Positions 11,867 through 25,828 of a DNA stretch of 52,612 bases are shown piece by piece. The notes under the pieces are model-generated. The model had not been told where the DNA came from, made no database searches, and worked only from the letters and a program-made list of their open reading frames with translations. The DNA lies in NCBI GenBank assembly GCA_023853785.1, contig JAJIRX010000060.1:1-52612 (forward strand). Direction: 5' to 3'. Positions within the stretch are counted from its first letter, which is position 1. Each line of letters begins with the position of its first letter. Both the position numbers and the translations under genes were made by a program. Source of the DNA: Psilocybe azurescens (lineage: Eukaryota; Basidiomycota; Agaricomycetes; Agaricales; Agrocybaceae).

Positions 11867-14800
11867 AAAGTGTAAATACTATAGGAACATCATCATAGGC
11901 GACTAACGGAGTTAGCCACCGTCCATGAGACAAAGTCTCCACTCTCGAACTACTTATCGTCATCACACCATACCTGTCGGTGGACAGTCCAGGCTACGGG
12001 TTATGACAGGGTATGGGTTGACGGAGAAAGGCTAAAATAGGTTCAGAAAATTCAAAACCGGACTCTTCAATAAATGTACGTAGGTTGCCATGTTTCTTAG
12101 TAGACACCCTTTTGAACATTGCTTGAGCGATTGGAAAACCCTTTCTCGCCATCAGCACCGACCTACTGGCCCACGAGTTGCTATGTCATGTTCCCTATCA
12201 TAGGCCTTTGCTTCACTCTCCTGCTAGACCTCAATAGTTGTTCTCTAACATTACGACTGTGCCCTACAAGTACTAAGTAGGCTTGTCATGAGACTACTTA
12301 CTCTTCAATCTTGAATTTAATTTGCTGATCCCGTTTGAGGATTCTGAGCATATCGATCAGGGAAACAGAGATATGGCTCGACTTGCAATGAAAATATTTT
12401 CCCAAAAACTCTGTGATTTACTGTGCATAATGCACGAGAATATCGTAGTTGTACTGAAAGAGGTTCGGCATGCTAAAATATCCGAGATATTGGTCAGTCA
12501 GAATTTACCAAAATGGCAGTCCCAAAACCTATGAGTTTTTCTTCCAAAGGGGTATGGGTTGCATTTCCCTGCGAACCAAGTCGGTGGATTGAAAAACCTA
12601 TGGGGTATAAGGATTTATGAGGTATCACTGTATGGATTATGGCAGTTCGATTGTACATCCTGATACGTCTTGTATTTACACCCAGATCGACTATACAGTT
12701 CGGCAACTGGATAACGCCAGTTATTCCAGTCATACTATTATTCCAATCATATTCTAGCAGGTTCAATAATCCACATTATATATGTCAAGTACAAGCGTTT
12801 GAGCTATGTAATGTCATATGTGGTAGATCTTAGCTGGCATATGATACAACGGTAGGTGGCCCTTAAATCTGTTCAAGCTAAAGTAAGAGAAATTCTTAAG
12901 GAGGTATTAATTTTCTTAAAACTTTTGAGAGCTTTCAAACAGAGTATGTTGGAAATACTAAGGCAGCTCGTGTGCAGAAATTCTTTCTGGCATTCTCAAG
13001 CGTCACGACGGAAAGGGGTTCTTCTTTCCAAATGCAATCTTCTTGCACAACGCCAGCACGGCTATTAAGATAGCTACCCCTCATTGTCCCAGCTGACCTC
13101 GCGAATTAGAGTAGCCTTTGGGCTTCAAGCTACTCCTAGCATGCCCATCCAGGTACTTCAGACACGCTCCGATTACATACATTACAAACGAGCGCTGACG
13201 CGCACAGGCGGCGGGAGGCTAACTTTTGGATACGAATCAGCACGAATCCCATTACAACGCTAATCGGCTCCTCATGGCAGCTCAGGTCTCAGTTCGGCCA
13301 GAGTCCAGTCATCTTTTATGAATCACCCGGATGCTCCCCTCCATTATGATATGTAATGCGGCTGTCATCCAGCACTGAGCAGCATCCAGCACTCAGCGTA
13401 CCACACTATGGAATACAATGGATGACTGAAAAGAAATACATAAACAAGCTTTACTACGTCTCCTCATGGAAAATATCGAGATTCGAGAGCAATAAATGAG
13501 CCTTCCGGGCGTCCCTAGGCTCCGGTATGTAACAATGGCGATTGCTGAACTGTTACCTACTTGTCTACAGGATTAAAAAATATTACAGCCTATAGGGGCG
13601 ATCCTGGACGATTTTGATTGCGCAGCGCCTGCAGGTCCCGGCAGACCGCCAATTCTGCAGTTCGAATGCGTATCAGTATTGCCGTCACCAAAGACGCGCC
13701 ACAAAACTGGCAGTATGTTGGATGACAGGCTCCGCCCCATGACCTTGAACTTGATCCTCAAGGGAAGCATCCATCGAATTCAGGCACGAGTGTTCGCAGT
13801 CAGGAGTGCTGCGCAGTGGGCGCAGCAAGTACATAAAATTTTATAGCACGGCGTCAACAGACCATCCGGCGACTCCAATATGTCGCTGCTCTACTATATT
13901 GTATGCACCAAATGTGCCGACTCTTGCGATTCTAGAAGCCGCAGCACAGGCAACCCAACAAGCTTCTTCTCGTAGGCGGGACTTGTGAGATAAAATAAAA
14001 CACGGGAAGCCTTCTGAGCTTTTCTGAGTGACAGATAGCATGCGTTGATTGTCTGCGTCCGTATCGACGCGAGCAGGTGTTGAACGTTGAGCATCAAAGA
14101 AGTGGATATTGAAGACTGCGAGAGGCTGCGGATACTTTGAAATAGAAATAAAGGAGGCAGGCACGTCATTGGTCAGTGTTAAGAAATGAGTGGATTGCGG
14201 AGTCCTGTCCTATGGACTAGAATAACATTAGCAACCAAAGATTCAGAATCACTGTCAGGCTGATGATGAGAGAGACAGTAATGAGAATATCAAAATAGAC
14301 GCTAACCTACGCCAATGCCATCGTCGGAATCCAGCACCTGCATATGATCTCTTAGCATCCAGCCAACAAGAACCAACACCATACGTGAACCAGGCAAAAG
14401 TCACAACCGTGGAGTCCCTCCAGGTCCCTCCCTGTCTCTCCTTTTCGAATTTGCTGGAATTTGACGATAACATCACGAACATGAAATTTCTTGAACTTTT
14501 TGGCTACCAGTAGGAAGCTTGTCCGAGGAGCATGACGATGAAGCTTGACCAATGGCAGGATCCTGTCCGGTAGTGAGTGGTCCTCTGCTATTCTGCGGGC
14601 CACGGCAGGCATCGGCAAGCGTGATAGGAGCTTGATCGTAATACTGGATGATGCACTCGGATGACGATCGCCGATCTTCCAGAGTACTTGAAATACTCAC
14701 CTTCAAATACTCGCAGACAATTTGCCAAAGTTGCCTCAGAACAGCTCAGAACAGCTCAGAATTATGAATAGAATTTCCTGAATCCTCATAGTAATTTGAT

Positions 14801-16158
14801 TTCCGGCTACTAATACTACTGTTGTTGCGGATTGTTGCGGATCAAGCTTCAATATGTATAGGTCCTCGTACCGATAGATTCTAGTGGATTCTAGGGCCCT
14901 AGTGTGATACATCATACCATCATACTACATGCATGACACTTACGTACGGTGCGCCGTGCGGTGGGAGGCTCATGTGTCGAATGGGCGGTATTAAATATGT
15001 GTAGGATGCATGGGAGGTGGGTTTAAATCAAAGACCTCGGTTTGGGACTGTTCGGGTGATGAGGGGCCTTTCAGTTTGACCACAGGGCTCTTTTTGTCTT
15101 TTTTTTGGGGGCGCCTGGAATCTAGACCCCAATGTTATGTGGGCTTGGTACTGTGTAGAAATGCTTATGCGACCCCATGAGTTGGTTGAAGGACAGAGAT
15201 CCGCCGGGTAGCAGGGTGGCCCTTTGAAGCGCTGAGCGCTGAGCGCCTCGAGGCGATATGTATAAATAACTCGCATCGGTCATTGACAGGGTAGTGTCTC
15301 CGTAAATGACTTTGTACCTTTGTGTCCTAAAATGTTTAAACATGCGTCAGATAGGTGATGTCAATGTGATCGAGTCAATACACTCGGTGATATTAGCGGT
15401 GGTTGACGGGATGTGAGGAAGGACGGAAGCATGAGCCGAGCGATGTCGTGTGCAACATGCAGTAAGATGACACCACACGAGAGTGCTCAATAATGAGACT
15501 TTGCAGGTCAAAGCATGGAGGACAAGTAGGTGAGAGTTGGAGTTTGGGTATGCTAGCAGCTACACCAGGTTCAGCGGAGTAAGCAATAGGGCCGGATGTT
15601 GGCGCGTGATAGAAACATGGGCCTTCGGCTGACAATTGGCGCTCGTTATCGGGCCTTCAATGAAGAATGTAATGTGCCGATATTGGCTGCAAATCTCTGA
15701 CAAATATTGGCTAAAAGTATTTCTCACATGGTATTTTTGACATTTGAGGCAATTATGACGGGTTTCCTGATAACTGTACGTACGTAACATCGATTCTGAA
15801 ATCAAGTGAGGACAATTGGTAGACTGCGAGATGCATGGAAGATGACCCCTTGTACATCGGAAGAGCTCTAACGGATCGCTTAGCCCTTTAACGACGCCAA
15901 GCCAAAGAGGATAACACTGAGCAGACATCCCGCAGCAGAATAGATGTGGGCTATATTATAGATGGGAGAACAAAGAATCAGAGAGAGTACTGCGGAGATG
16001 CAGACGGGAAAGGAGGGAAGCTCGGTAGGTGAGGAATAAAAGTGGAAGCTTTATGGGGATTTGTATTTGTGTTGCCGAGAAGCCAAGTGTACATGGCTCG
16101 GATTAGTTTTATTTAGAAAGTCCTTTCTCTTTCTCTCCTCTCATATGCAATTCTCCCA
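11867..16158. other. Gene-poor stretch without recognisable genes
   Basis: Frames of 60-120 codons occur on both strands (for example minus-strand 15560-15928 and 13841-14164), but none shows a family signature, codon pattern or splice structure I can defend. Small tandem duplications are present: CTCAGAACAG twice near 14735, ATTGTTGCGG twice near 14822, and GCGCTGA units near 15230. The pattern fits decayed intergenic DNA. Confidence 0.5.
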
Positions 16159-19100
16159 ATGCTCTCCTCATTCGCCTCATTTCTACCCGCAGCTCTCCAT
16201 ATAAACCAACAACCAGACCTTCCGAGGCCCAACATCAACCCCGACACAGACGATGAGGATGACGCAGATGGGCGGTCCGTCGTAGCCCAGGACTATGCCG
16301 ATGTAGAACCCCAACCGCCAAGGGGAAAGGAAAAAGAAAAGCTGGCAAATGAGGTATGTTTCTTCGTCTTATAGCAGGCATGGTGGGGCAGATATCCGAG
16401 ATCGCAACTGGAATCTATCAACACAGTGGCCAGGTGAGTTAAAAGTTTGCTAATATAGAGCTCTTCGACATGTGTTCGAGCAATACTAATGGATCTTTCT
16501 TGATTTTCTTGCTCGACATGCAGGTGCTCTCTCTTACATCAACATTCGATTCGACTGTCTTTGCCCTTTTGACGACGAACACGCTGTCCGTACATCTCTG
16601 CACTCGTTGTACAGAAGTCTACCTCGATCCGACCAATCATCCCAAATCTCTCCGTCATCCTCGCCCCGATTCTACCGAGGAACTCCCTAGCAGCTGCCAA
16701 GCGTGTGACTCGACCCCACTCTGCCTGTTAATGACCGTTTACATATTCACAAGCTGACCATATTGCAGACTTTCATATTTGTTCGACCTCCACCATCGAA
16801 GTCAAATCATCCACTGAATCTACAAGTACAACTTGTGCCTCCAAATGGCAAACCACCAAGTGGGGTCGTATCAGGCGCAGGCGAAGGAATGGCTACTACA
16901 CCTACATCTGCACGCTCCACCAGCAGTAATGACGGCGCTTCGCTTGCTCGGACAACTTCCAACCGTTCCGATATATCCTATGCCAACAGCCACAACCAAT
17001 CTACAGCCTCCTTCGGCTCAGTTGCATCAAGTACAGCTTCCTCCAGCACCCGACGGGCTATCATTCCCCTATACAATCTCCAAGCCCATAATGTCATGAC
17101 TAACGTCATCGTCGATGCAGGCACGGATGCAAAAATCGCTAAATTCCAGAAACGAGGCATCGAGCTCATCGATCTGGCTCTCTTGGAACCAGTGGAAGTG
17201 TGGGGCGAGAAGGATAAGGAAAAGGACGCGAAGAGAGAGAGCATGAGGATAAGCGTAGATGAAACAGGCGCGCTGATGACGAACTTGAGCACACGGGGAA
17301 CAGTCTTCTGTCCGCCAAGAGTGGGGTTTCTTCCAGCCAGGCAGCAGGCCAGTAACGCCCTCCGCGGGGTCGTCTGCTGCCTCACTGCATTCGCAATCTC
17401 ATTCCAATCTGCGGAACACTAGTTCGCCTTTGCACAAGCCCATTTCCACACAATTCTATGACAACACCACTTTACCGTCAGATCCTGTTCAGATGTCAAT
17501 GCCGGCTCCCATTACAATGCCGGCCCCACAATTGGTAGCACCTCCACAGGCCCCTCCTCCGCAGAAGCGTAACCTCTTCAACAAACTTTTCAACAAACGA
17601 AACAACTCTACCACTTTTGACCCCGCGCCCGAACCACCATCCGAGCGGGACAGCACCTCAACCTTTGCATCATTCTCTCTTACTCCCGCGCCTGTAGCTG
17701 CTAAACTTCTTGGAAAGAATGATGAGAAGCGTGGACGTCGGGGAACACCCCTCCGGCTCTCCAAGAGCCACTGTCGCCCACATCCCCACTTTCCTCGCAA
17801 ACGACCCCGACCCAGCCTCAAACTCCGCGACAGGGCGATATCGTCTCGCCTACCCCGACCGTGGCGCCCGCAAAGGAGAAAGGTCATGGCAGGAATCTCA
17901 GTCTGACATCGGCCATCACCACGCCCTTTAAGACGACGTTGAAAAACAACAAAAACAGACTATCCGCTGTTATCACTGGAGGGCTGTCCGGGGGCAGCGG
18001 AAACAGTCTCGCCGTGCCAGGATCGCCCGTGGAGGACAGAGATGCACAGAAGAAGAAGCGGGATGTGTCCCCAAATCCGAGCATGGCAAGGAGCAGCCGC
18101 AGCCAGCTGAGCCTGCACCCGACGATGAGCGCCGACTCAAGCCATGGGGGACACAATGGGAACGGAAACGGAGGCGGGTCACACGCTCAGCACCAGCACC
18201 AGCACCAGCAACACCAGCAACACACACTGTATCCACTCATGCAAAGCCAGTCGCAGGCGCGCGAGGAGCTCGTGAACCTCAAGCAGCAGCAGCTCCAGCT
18301 GCGCCCGCCGATCCTCGGGATCCAGCCCACCTTCGTGTCCGCGTCGGTGTCACCCCCGCCGCCGAGCATCAGCTCGCCGCTCGTCTCGGTGCTGAGCCCG
18401 CGCAACGCGGAGAGTCACGACAATCTCATCCAGGGGCAGCGCGCACTGATGTACGTGTGGCTCGTCCGGCGGTGGCTGAAGCGCCGCCCGTCGATCGTGA
18501 GCAACCCTTTCAGCGACTCCGGGGTGTTTGGCGGGCTGAAGGCGGGGCGCAGCCAGGAGTCGTCCTCCGGCGGCGGTGCAGGTGGGCCAGCGCCGCTGCT
18601 GTATGGGGGCGTGGAGGTGCGGTTCGAGTGGAAGCGGGCGAAGGGGAAGGAGAGCAAGGGTTCGAAGGCGAAGAAGAGCCGGCGCGGGCGGACGTCGACA
18701 GGGCGGGAGTCGACCTTTGCGAACGATGCTGCGGAGAGCGACGGGGAGGTTGAACGGGCCAGTGTGCGGAATCGGACGCGGGAGCGGGATGCGAAGGAAC
18801 GGATCCGGTCAGAGAGCAAGCGACGCAACAGGATGAGCACAGGCAGTTTCAGCACCACTACTGCGTCTGAAGAAGGCACAGAAGGCGGTCGAAAATTGCG
18901 GAGGGAAAATACGACGACGACCGATGACGGCGAGGAGAGCGATCCCGAGGACTCGGAGACGCCGTGGGTGTGCACGCTCAAAGTACGGCGGAACGCCCAC
19001 AGCCCGCCGGGCTCGAACGACGTGCTCAGTGCGTCTGGGAGCACCTACCACGGTCGTGGGGGTCCGCGTCCACTTCTCCCCAGCTGCAGGGCCTTGCGCC

Positions 19101-19431
19101 GCAGGTCCTCCGCGTGAAAGTGGGTACGCTCTCGCCAACGCCGCACCACCCCAAAGTCGTCGCCATGCTGAAGGTGCCGTTCCCGCTCCCGGATGTCGAG
19201 GTCGAGCGGATGGGCATCGTACGGCGGAAAGGGTTCCCGATCGGTGGGGCGGGGCAGACGACGGTGCCGGCTGGCGAGGACGCGGGTGAGCCATACAACG
19301 GACTGACGCTCACAGCGGAGGAGATCAAGGATATGGTATGCAGCACGGGGCTATGGCTTGTCGTAAGAGAAGGGTTCGGAGGAGTGGGGAGGGTCAGTCG
19401 GAAAGGCGATGGGTGGCGTATTCGCGCGTGA
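16159..19431 (+). CDS. Conserved agaricomycete protein of unknown function
   Basis: The start ATG opens MLSSFASFLPAAL and an acidic stretch (DPDTDDEDDADG-like), with a GTATGT donor at about 16351. Exon structure from 16351 to 16760 is uncertain. The main body begins at about 16763 (TFIFVRPPPSKSNHPLNLQV) and contains the best conserved block, IPLYNLQAHNVMTN followed by a DAGTDAKIAKFQKRG segment. It continues through a Ser/Pro/Gln-rich middle, an ALMYVWLVRRWLKRRPS helix (about 18445), VEVRFEWKR, ETPWVCTLKVRR and a C-terminus ending GRVSRKGDGWRIRA. This architecture recurs in mushroom genomes as far as I recall; no function is known to me. Four single-base losses in G or C runs (about 17295-17298, 17340-17341, 17740-17743, 19078-19081) interrupt the frame, and adding one base at each restores one continuous protein. 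GC content is much higher in the 18.2-19.3 kb part. Confidence 0.75.
18186..18225 (+). repeat. CAG/CAC trinucleotide repeat encoding a His/Gln tract
   Basis: Imperfect CAG-CAC-CAA repeats inside the conserved protein encode an alternating His/Gln stretch next to further Gln codons (LKQQQLQL at about 18280). Such tracts vary in length between strains. Confidence 0.8.
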
Positions 19432-20145
19432 GGTGCGTGAGGTGTTGTGGAATTGAGGGGCAATATTGCTGGTTTCTGCCGGCGCTGCTTTTGAGCTATT
19501 TTTCTCTGGTTTCTTTGCTTTGTTTTTATTTTATTTTCTGTTCTCTGTTTCATTTTCTGACTTCATTCAACTTTCTCTTATTTTCATTTTTTTGCTTTCG
19601 ATTCGCTTCAATTTCTGTTAACGACTTCACTTATATCTTTTTTCACGACCCCTGGATTCATTCATCCTCTTCTTTCATTTAAATATCATTGTTTTCTGCT
19701 TTCTTCGAGCTTCACGCCAATCACCACCACTCCCACTAATGTGCTCCCAATTTTGCTGCTGTTCGCGCACGAGTGTGCGCTATGACATTCTATGCTCTTG
19801 TCTTTTCTATTTATCAGATAGTAACGCCATTCTTATATCTGAGAACTTTGCAGATCTAACGAATCGAATTGGGTACTTGAAAAGACTGCAAGCAGCTATA
19901 AGTTCGTCGAAAATCAAGTCGACGAGACTCAAATGGTCCTGACACCAATGATTAATGATACTTCGCTCCAATTTAACTTGGCTCGCTTTGTTCAGGAAAA
20001 GCCCCACGTGATCTATTTGATTTGGCGTGGGCGCTTAGCCGACGTGCATGAAATGTAAATAGATCTTGGATCGCAACATCATCGAACCCATAGACGCACG
20101 TCTAAGCAGTCTCACTGCCCTGTCTGGCACCTTCGTATACTGTAG

Positions 20146-21251
20146 ATGTCACATCAGCCCGAATCGCAATCGATATCGGTACGTATCTCCCACATTCTAA
20201 TAATAAGGTTCATGTTACCGTGGCCTTAGTGAACATTCATGCCTGCCTGGTGCCGATGCTGATGCCGTCATCGTAATGCATTTAGGGCGGCCGCAAAGGG
20301 AAGGAGAAGAAACTGAGAAAGTCAAGCATGAGAACTAGTAGTTTTTCGCTCACGAGCCCAGCTCCAGGATCACTGCCTGTTGTCGAGGACGCTCCGACCG
20401 TCCTTCCTTACAGGCGGAAGAAACCAACGTTCACTAAAGAGGTTACCGAATTCCTCAAATCTTGGATCATCGAGCATGCAGACTATCCGTATCCTAACGA
20501 AAAGGAAAAGAAACAGTTATCAGAGATAACGGGTCTGTCTGGCGTTCAAATCACGAACTGGATGGTCAATGTAAGTAGATTTCATGCTGTCTTTGTTCTC
20601 GTTCTCCCTTAACTAGTTGTGCATTATATATTTGCCCTTACAAAGGCAAGGCGTCGCATACCTTCATTATCGCAGCCAAATTTCGCGTCAACAAGTCTAC
20701 CAGCTGCACAATCTGGACTTGACGGTGATATATCACCATCATCGCTATGGTCGAATCAACAGACAACAGAATCGATGGCCCATGCGCACAGCCCTACTGG
20801 CGTTTATCTTAGACCAATATTGCCGATGCTCTATCCAGCTCCTACACACAACTACAGAAGCGAATTATACCCCCGGGGTCAGCTTCAACTCGGAGGGACA
20901 TCTCCGAATATCTCACAGTTAAACACATACTCTTCTTCCTCTGATTTTAGACCTGCGACAGAGTGGATGCATGGGAGTCGAAGGAATTATACAGAAGACA
21001 ATCTGTACGCTCCTACTCAGGCAATGTCTAGACAGCAACAAACATATTCCCAACAATATATACCGCAAAATTCCCCTTTTGTGGGGGATCGAACACAGCA
21101 AATATCTCAGACGGAGGTTTATAACGCGCAGCAATATTATTATTCAGATGATAGAAAACAACAAGTTTCCCGTTATCTGCAACCAAACGAACCAGATCCT
21201 AATGCCAGCCCACCTGCGCATTATGAACATAGATATTCTCGGCATGGTTAA
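20146..21251 (+). CDS. TALE-type homeodomain transcription factor
   Basis: A DNA-binding nuclear regulator. I build three exons: 20146-20178 (MSHQPESQSIS), 20286-20570 and 20646-21251, all in phase 0 with GTACGT/TTTAG and GTAAGT/AAAG sites, giving 307 residues. The homeodomain spans about residues 38-97 (RRKKPTFTKEVTEFLKSW ... GVQITNWMVNARRRIP). It has the Pro-Tyr-Pro three-residue loop extension (DYPYPNEKEKK) of TALE/KN homeoboxes. The third-helix core is W-M-V-N-A-R-R-R, with Met at position 49 where most homeodomains have Phe and Val at position 50. The C-terminal two-thirds is Gln/Ser/Tyr-rich and probably disordered, as in fungal activators. A basic run (GGRKGKEKKLRK) near the N-terminus may be a nuclear signal. 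No second homeodomain gene or MIP gene is nearby, so this is not the A mating-type locus. Confidence 0.85.
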
Positions 21252-22003
21252 AACCCCTAGATCATCAGGTATATATATTTATGTGAAATTCTATTATATG
21301 TCGAGAAAGCTCAGCTGTTTAACAGCGCGTGCATGCCCTTATCAGTTCGGCAGAGTAATCCAAAGACGTCGTAATGCGTATACACACGCGTTCCAGGTTG
21401 AACCTGTGGACGTGTCACATATCCATTTTTTAAACAAATCTGTCACTGAATGCCTCTAATATGCAGCCATTTAGTTTCCATGACAAGTTTTCTATTCTGT
21501 GTGCCTCTTTTAAATAAAATCATCTTGGATTACATACTTGACCCGAAGTATCTCAGAGCCCTGCCCGTAGACCAAGAAGAGAACATAGGCATCTTGGGTT
21601 AGTATTATGCCAATCCGAAGCTTAGTATATAGAGCAAATAAACTAAGCTATGTGCATCCATTTATGATTGACAGTAGTGCTAGAACAAAAGATGTAGTAA
21701 AACAAAAGTTTTGTTCAAACGGCAATCGATCTACAAGCATCCGAATTTCAAGGCAACCAACACTTCAGAAGATCTTTAAACCTAAGTCAGAAACTTGGTT
21801 TAGCATCCTCTTTGACTGCTGGTTGTCATCCGTCATCCTTCTAAGTCACTTCGTAGACGAACTATATGATAGCGAACTTCTTACCATTAATTGTCATTTT
21901 TCACTTGCTTTTCAGCTAGAATGTGCGTACTTAATAAGGATGTTGGCGCCTCTGAATCGGCCTATAGCAGATTAATGTGGGAGCAAATAGTTTCCCCTCT
22001 CAA
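21252..22003 (+). other. Intergenic region between the homeodomain gene and the lectin
   Basis: A plus-strand frame at 21607-21975 has no family signature. The region otherwise holds the homeodomain 3' end and the lectin upstream region. Confidence 0.5.
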
Positions 22004-22010
22004 TATAAAA
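22004..22010 (+). promoter_or_regulatory. TATA box of the lectin gene
   Basis: TATAAAA lies about 200 bases before the lectin ATG. A probable leader intron (22064-22205: donor after TTACAG, acceptor CTGCAG one base before the ATG) would leave a short 5' leader starting about 30 bases after this box, the usual spacing. Confidence 0.6.
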
Positions 22011-22191
22011 GCCTGAAACTATCTGGTGTTCTGCATTCCACAAGCTTCGATCTTCGCTTACAGGTCAGCTCTTCTATTATATCATGCCTTGGCCAGCCTA
22101 CTGATAGCTTCGACGATTTTACACAGTGAAGCAAAGTCCAAACCGAAGTGAGATTGATCATTGTGTTACTGCCACTTAAATTTCTGGCTAA

Positions 22192-22640
<449 letters not shown>

Positions 22641-23191
22641 ACAGTGGCCCTCAAGGTATGTCGCTGTGCATATCTCAGAAGCGAGAGCCATCACTAGATG
22701 CATTTATTTCTGAACAGAACATGGGTACCACTTATCACTAGTAGTAGCTTGGGTGTTAGTGGTCTACTCAACTCATTAACTAAAAAGAGAGAGTGATGTA
22801 TATCTTGAAAATAAATAAAAAGGACTGATGGTCATCTAAATGTGCCCAAGTGAGATTTCGTAAACGCTTCCGCCTCAAAGAAACACTGGTGGCAATATAG
22901 GAATGAATGCAGGTTTATAAGTTACAGAAAGCATGCACAAAGCGATAGGTCATCTGTAAGTAGGGTACTACAAAATAAAAGTACAGAGCTAAAAAAAAAA
23001 TCATGAACATAAATCATGTCAGTAGATAGTAGTATAGGACCTGCTGCGAGTAAAAGCAAAATAGAAGATTAAACCAAAATCCAGCCAGAAAGGCTCAAAA
23101 TATAACATAAGATGAAAAGAGGAGGAAGGAAGAGAAAAGAAATGGTCTCTAGATCTGAAAAACTGGTGTATCTTCCAGCACATCGTCATCG
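22641..23191. other. Convergent intergenic region, lectin to palmitoyltransferase
   Basis: AT-rich 3' flanking DNA of two convergent genes, with several AATAAA-like words downstream of the lectin (for example near 22811). No gene is seen. Confidence 0.5.
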
Positions 23192-25585
23192 TCATCGCAA
23201 AGCTTCAGGCCATTCCGATCGCTTTCGCCAACGACCCTCAAAGTCGAATCTTGGGTTCACCGGATATTCTAGGCCGCTACTTCCATTGCGGCGAATGGTA
23301 GGCACTGAAAACCATAGATATCGTGAGCAACTCGCAAAAAATAGGGGCGACCGCGATGAGTGATATGACGTCATCACACCACGTGGGCATTCAGTAGGAG
23401 ACACTGAGCCCCCACATCAACCACACATAACTCTTTGCGAGCCACGAAATGCGAGACTAGTCTAGCCATAGAAACAAAATGAGAAAAAGATATTACTCAC
23501 ATATCCAGCCTATCCAGCTGCTACCCATTACGTCAACCCACTCATCGCGCGAGTTTCCTCTCCACCAAATATTCCCCTCCTTATTCAGCCTGCCCCATTC
23601 CCTGTCCCACTTTTTTAATGTTCTCCGCTTGGCACTGCAAGTTGATAAAGGAATCAGCATATTTATACCAAAAATAATAATATGTAGGTGGACATCCGGA
23701 ATACTGTTCATCATGCCAAAAGAAAGGCACATACCCAAATTGCCAAAAGCTAAATGCCTTCGCCAACGCTCGTTCTTCTCTCTCCTTCATACTTCTGATT
23801 TGCATACTTTCCACAGTCGTCTGACCACCTAAAATTAGATATGTATGGGAGATCGCTAGCAGCGTAGTAAATAGGAAGAACAGGCCAGCGCTAGAATAGA
23901 TCCATCAGTATGATTGGTCAAGAAGTTTCAATATGAGAAGGTAAAGTATGACGTACAGCCCGATTATAATGATCTCTTGGGCGTTTATATCTGATGAGCT
24001 AGAGGGTTTGGATGTGATGACGGTGTAGGCTATCAATGTCCCTAGCGTGTATGATGTGAAGACAGCGGTCGCTTGGCAGAAATTCAAGAAGAACTGTGTG
24101 CGGTACAGAAATTAGTCACAGTGATCAACGAGAAGATCTTCTCACTTTTACCTTGTGATTTCGTGCTCCCACACATTGACCTATCCCTGAGGAAGGATGT
24201 TTGATATGAGAGTTGACCAAAAAAAAAGTTACCAGCTGCGGGGAACATAACGTACATGGGCAATGGTGGTCGTACTTCAGTACACACTATACGGGGTAAA
24301 TAAGAATTGATTTAAATCAGAAAAGGAGAATTAATGAAATAAAGCATGCAAGTCTAAACTTACGGTCCCACAAATACGGCAGTGGTGAGTCCGATACGGC
24401 TTCACAATCCCGTCGACTGTGCAATACCTATGTACAGGCTGCAGTACAGCACTTGTAGGCGGTTTCCTTGTCACATTCAGAGCTTCCAGTCTGTGTGCTT
24501 CTTCCATTTCTTTCCTCCGTGTCTCAGGCGGCGTCGAATTCAGACCATGAGATGAAGATCGTGATTTCTTGGGTTTAATTTTCGGGCTGAGAGGGTTTGA
24601 GCCTCCCTCATGCCACTGATGCGACGCGACAGTCACAGAGGAGGTCGGCACAAGAGATATCGGGGATGAAGGCATATTAGGTGATTGGGGCTTCGGCTTG
24701 TTCGTAAACGCTGGCTTGGGCACCGAGATCGAGTCTAATAGCCCGGCATTACTACTCTGATCGGGTTGCAAAGCTGCATCCCGTTTGAGCAGATCCTCAT
24801 ACGACGGCCCAGCGAGGCCGTTCTCTCTTTCTGCTGCAATGCTGAGTTTTGAGAGCGTGCTTGGGATCGAGATGTCGTGGCAGAGAAAGACCGGCCTCTT
24901 TGAAAAGAGTCGGGATACCCCATCTCAACATCTTGTCTTGGTGGCAGAGGAGAAGGAATGATGTCGGGGTGGGAGAGTTCAGTGGATTGGAACGAGTCGC
25001 GAAAGGGGGCAAGGGCAGGGATAAGAGGTCTGTCTGACTTTTGGATATGCTAGGGATGAATGTGAATTCGATGCTGGTTGAAAATTATTGGCTCCCGACA
25101 TACATCTCGTCCATAACCTGGGCTCGTTGTTACAACCTGGCAGAATCAAACAGATTATACATGAGCAGTATTCGCGTCGTAAGACGCTATTACGCACCAT
25201 AAAATATGCCCAGACCATCCAGAAATACAACACGCAGAATACAGCGAGTAAAGTGACTATTCGAGCACCATTTAAATGTTCAATCTTGCACATCGCAAAT
25301 CTGGGAAAGAAGGAAAAGTAACTGACTGCCGGTGCCTTGACTAGCAGGGGCTCCCTCCCGCTTCCAAATCATGGGCAAGCATAGCTGTCGTATATACACA
25401 TACGCAGCATACCCCATGACGCCAATTGTGAACCCCACCATGAGCTTCCTGACAATCCATGGCTGTGGCTTCGTCCTGTTCTCGCGTTTCTCCTGAGCAA
25501 CTTCAGCGGCTTCTTGAATTACACCACATAATGTTCTCTCCTTTCTTTTCTGCTGTGCGTGATCGTAGGGTACCCCCGAGGTCAT
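23192..25585 (-). CDS. DHHC-type protein S-palmitoyltransferase
   Basis: An integral membrane enzyme that attaches palmitate to cysteines of target proteins. The start is taken as the ATG at 25585 (MTSGVPYDH). In order: a first helix after KPQPWIVRKLMVGFTIGVMG, a second (CVLYFWMVWAYFM), the VVTTSPGYGRD motif, a long Ser/Pro-rich insert, the cysteine-rich domain (RYCTVDGIVKPYRTHHCRIC, then CVLKYDHHCPWIGQC) with an intact DHHC, GARNHKFFLNFCQA leading to the third and fourth helices, a TTVE motif, and the C-terminus YPVNPRFDFEGRWRKRSEWP. About eight introns are needed; CPW is split by one and the last (about 23496-23312) is unusually long. One frame change lies in the insert (about 24800-24930), again equivalent to one missing base. 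The wide insert before the DHHC domain suggests a fungal PFA-type enzyme; its substrates cannot be told. Confidence 0.87.
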
Positions 25586-25828
25586 GGGAGAACTGGAGGA
25601 GAACAGGCGTGGGCGACCGTCGGATGTCCAGGCAATGATGGTGGAGCTGAGGATCCCGAGAAAGTGTAACAAGTCATCACGTCACTGTTCAATTATGGTA
25701 ACACACGTGACTCATCGGTGTAAATAAACCAAGTCGGCTTGGCCGTTTACCGCCGGAACTATTTCATTCTGCATTTCCAAATTCATTATTCCGCCTTTAC
25801 CTTATTTCTACGCAGATCTACGCATCCA

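Noticed and set aside
18415..19294. Long minus-strand frames of 160-210 codons opposite the unknown protein
   Set aside because: They are antisense shadows of a GC-rich coding region whose sense strand carries the conserved blocks.
20146..21251. Homeodomain gene as part of the A (HD) mating-type locus
   Set aside because: There is one homeodomain gene of TALE type, no divergent HD1/HD2 partner, and no MIP or beta-flanking gene next to it.
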